From Candidatus Omnitrophota bacterium (GTDB lineage Bacteria; Omnitrophota; Gorgyraeia; 2-01-FULL-45-10): a stretch of 7,110 bases of DNA. Made by a program: the position numbers and the translations under genes. Within the stretch, counting starts at the first letter, position 1, and each line of letters begins with the position of its first letter. Positions 5,414 through 7,110 of the stretch are shown piece by piece. The notes below the pieces were generated by a model that made no database searches, was not told where the DNA came from, and saw nothing but the letters and a program-made list of their open reading frames with translations. The stretch covers positions 1 to 7,110 of the forward strand of contig PLLI01000087.1 of the NCBI GenBank assembly GCA_003140915.1. The letters run 5' to 3'.

Positions 5414-6343
5414 ATGCCGATAGAATTAGTGAAAGAGAAATATTCAACCCCGATAAATACCGTAGAGATAGGGTTGGGGGCGCAGACCGTTAAAATAGGC
5501 GGAGAATCTACCTTGCCTTTTTTATTCGACGAAGGCTCGATGCCGAACGCGCCTATTGTCGCGCCTGAGATACTGGATTGTGAACCAACGGAGTGGTCAG
5601 AATCGTTGAAGGGTCCGTTCGGCGATTCGATGAAAGATCCCGTGAGGTGGGCTTCAAAGTGCGTGAAGGATTTCAACGCTAAAATTTTGTGCGTACGGCT
5701 GCAGAGCACTCACCCTGACTACGGCGGGAAAAACGCGGATCACGTAATTCCGATAGTGAATGCGATAGCGAAAAGTGCCGGAGTTCCTCTTATAATAATC
5801 GGGGGCGGGGATGACGAAAGGGACAACGACGTCCTGCCGAAAGTGAGCCAGGCATTGAAGGGTGAAAATTGTCTCTTCGGAATTGCGACACAGAATAATT
5901 ACAAGACTTTAGCTGCCACTTGCCTCGCGGACGGTCATTCGATCATCGCGGAGTCGCCTATCGATATAAATATTGCCAAGCAGGTGAACATTTTGATAAG
6001 CGACATGGGTTTCGATCCTGCCCGGATCGTTATGCACCCTACGACAACGTCTTTGGGTTATGGCATGGAATACGTCTATTCGATAATGGAGCGGGGCAGG
6101 CTCGCGGCGTTCATCGGCGACAAGATGCTCGCAATGCCGTTCGTCCTTTTCGTGGGGAGCGAAGTCTGGAAGACGAAAGAGTCCAAAGAGTCAGGAGCAG
6201 CTCAGGGTATTAACTGGGAAGTTGCTACGGCGGTATCAATGCTGCAGGCCGGAGCGGACTTATTGGTCATGAGGCATCCGGACGCGGCCAGAACAATTAC
6301 TAAATACATAGAGATCGCAATGGATAGAGGGGGTAACAAGTGA
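5414..6343 (+). CDS. acsD: Corrinoid iron-sulfur protein, small (beta) subunit
   Basis: This 309-residue cytoplasmic protein is the TIM-barrel small subunit that pairs with AcsC to form the corrinoid iron-sulfur protein. It carries no metal centre of its own: there is no cysteine cluster motif. In the known structure it caps the cobalamin held by the large subunit and takes part in docking to the methyltransferase and acetyl-CoA synthase. The start PIELVKEKYSTPINTVEIG, the segment LCVRLQSTHPDYGG near 95-110, the MHPTTTSLGYGMEY segment beginning at residue 207, and the C-terminal ADLLVMRHPDAA stretch fit the CdhD/AcsD family (PF03599), and the length is normal. The ATG at 5414 has a GAGGT site 6 bases upstream. 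Its TGA overlaps the GTG of acsE in the sequence GTGA, a classic sign of translational coupling. It is separated from cooC by the 52-bp tandem repeat. Confidence 0.96.
   Translation: MPIELVKEKYSTPINTVEIGLGAQTVKIGGESTLPFLFDEGSMPNAPIVAPEILDCEPTEWSESLKGPFGDSMKDPVRWASKCVKDFNAKILCVRLQSTHPDYGGKNADHVIPIVNAIAKSAGVPLIIIGGGDDERDNDVLPKVSQALKGENCLFGIATQNNYKTLAATCLADGHSIIAESPIDINIAKQVNILISDMGFDPARIVMHPTTTSLGYGMEYVYSIMERGRLAAFIGDKMLAMPFVLFVGSEVWKTKESKESGAAQGINWEVATAVSMLQAGADLLVMRHPDAARTITKYIEIAMDRGGNK
6327..6333 (+). promoter_or_regulatory. Ribosome binding site of acsE inside acsD
   Basis: The purine run GAGGGGG ends 6 bases before the GTG at 6340 and lies within the last codons of acsD. It supports the GTG as the acsE start even though it overlaps the acsD stop codon. 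Confidence 0.65.
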
Positions 6344-7110
6344 TCGTCATAGGCGAATTGATAAACGGGATGTACAAAGACGTTGGTAAGGCTATAGCGA
6401 ATAAGGAAGCGGATGTGATAGAGCATCTGGCCGAAGACCAGGTCAAGGCCGGCGCCTCGGTACTCGACGTGAATACCGGGCCTTATTCAAAAAATCCGAA
6501 AGATGATATGAAGTGGCTTGTCGAAACGATCCAGCGCGTCGTGCAGGTGCCGCTCGCGCTCGACTCTACGAAGGCGGACGTCATCGAGGAGGGTTTGAAG
6601 CTTGTAACCAAGCGCGCCGTTATAAATTCGACGAATGCGGATGAGGCGAAAATGGAGACATTATTCGGCCTCGCAAAAAAATATAACACGCAAGTTATAG
6701 GGCTCGTGATGGATAAGTCGGGCGTGCCGAACACTAAAGAGAAGAGGCTCGAACTTGCCGCGACGATAGTGGCAAAGGCGATGGAATTCGACATCAATAC
6801 CGAGGACCTCTTTCTCGACCCGATAGTCCTGCCGGTCAATGTCGCGCAGACTCAAGGCCGCGAGGTCCTCGAATCGATACGGGAGTTCAGACTCTTATGC
6901 GACCCGGCCCCGAACACGACAGTCGGCCTGTCTAATGTGTCGCAGGGGACGAAATTCCGTCCGCTCGTCAACAGGACGTTTCTCACAATGGCTATCGCGA
7001 ACGGGCTCACATCCGCGATACTCGACCCGCTCGACAAGAAGCTGATGGATGCGCTCATAACGGCAGAGCTATTATTGAATAAAAATATATATTGCGAATC
7101 GTTCCTCGAC
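6340..7110 (+). CDS. acsE: Methyltetrahydrofolate:corrinoid iron-sulfur protein methyltransferase, 3' end cut by window
   Basis: This enzyme transfers the methyl group of methyl-tetrahydrofolate to Co(I) of the AcsC/AcsD protein, joining the methyl branch of the pathway to acetyl-CoA synthesis. The frame is open from the GTG at 6340 to the window edge and gives 257 residues; homologues are about 260, so only the last few residues are missing. The pterin-binding TIM barrel (PF00809 type) is evident: GELINGMYKDVGKAI at the start, VLDVNTGP near 41-48, LALDST near 72, INSTNADEA near 95, LFLDPIVLP near 157 and VGLSNVSQG near 195. D75, N96, D160, N199 and R207 fall at the positions I recall for pterin-binding and catalytic residues of the Moorella thermoacetica enzyme, so it should be active. 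It overlaps the acsD stop by 4 bases and has a purine-rich ribosome site just upstream. Its presence indicates tetrahydrofolate rather than methanopterin as methyl carrier. Confidence 0.95.
   Translation, partial: MIVIGELINGMYKDVGKAIANKEADVIEHLAEDQVKAGASVLDVNTGPYSKNPKDDMKWLVETIQRVVQVPLALDSTKADVIEEGLKLVTKRAVINSTNADEAKMETLFGLAKKYNTQVIGLVMDKSGVPNTKEKRLELAATIVAKAMEFDINTEDLFLDPIVLPVNVAQTQGREVLESIREFRLLCDPAPNTTVGLSNVSQGTKFRPLVNRTFLTMAIANGLTSAILDPLDKKLMDALITAELLLNKNIYCESFLD

Overview
This window holds the methyl-transfer half of a bacterial-type Wood-Ljungdahl (reductive acetyl-CoA) pathway, laid out as one tight, co-directional plus-strand operon. The order is acsC (corrinoid iron-sulfur protein large subunit), acsV (RACo-type ATP-dependent reductive activator), cooC (nickel-insertion ATPase), acsD (corrinoid iron-sulfur protein small subunit) and acsE (methyltetrahydrofolate:corrinoid protein methyltransferase, cut by the right edge a few residues short of its expected end). 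AcsE takes the methyl group from methyl-tetrahydrofolate and places it on the cobalamin held by AcsC/AcsD. AcsV returns that cobalamin to Co(I) when it is accidentally oxidised. CooC belongs to the family that loads nickel into CO dehydrogenase/acetyl-CoA synthase, the enzyme that receives the methyl group. The catalytic subunits of that enzyme (acsA, acsB) are not in the window and would be expected nearby.

Layout: 1-333 is a gene-free but strongly repetitive leader with tandem imperfect ~100-bp units, alternating TTCGGG/CCCGAA hexamers and an imperfect inverted repeat at its two ends (40-60 and 295-318). 334-1341 encodes an unrecognised exported protein of 335 residues. After only 26 bp the acs genes follow with almost no gaps: acsC and acsV abut exactly, acsV and cooC overlap, and acsD and acsE overlap by 4 bp. 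The one real gap (cooC-acsD, 87 bp) consists mostly of a near-perfect 52-bp tandem duplication that begins inside the last codons of cooC.

Organism: an anaerobic bacterium. The use of AcsE and tetrahydrofolate chemistry, and Shine-Dalgarno-led genes with ATG and GTG starts, argue against an archaeon. The mid-range base composition, with many ATA codons alongside GC-rich stretches, and the exported protein ahead of the cluster suggest an uncultured lineage rather than a classic Firmicute acetogen. Omnitrophota or a similar candidate phylum is a guess that cannot be verified from the sequence alone.

The enzymes are textbook in their motifs. The less explained parts are the foldback repeat leader, the orphan exported protein, the 52-bp duplication and the unusual start region of cooC.
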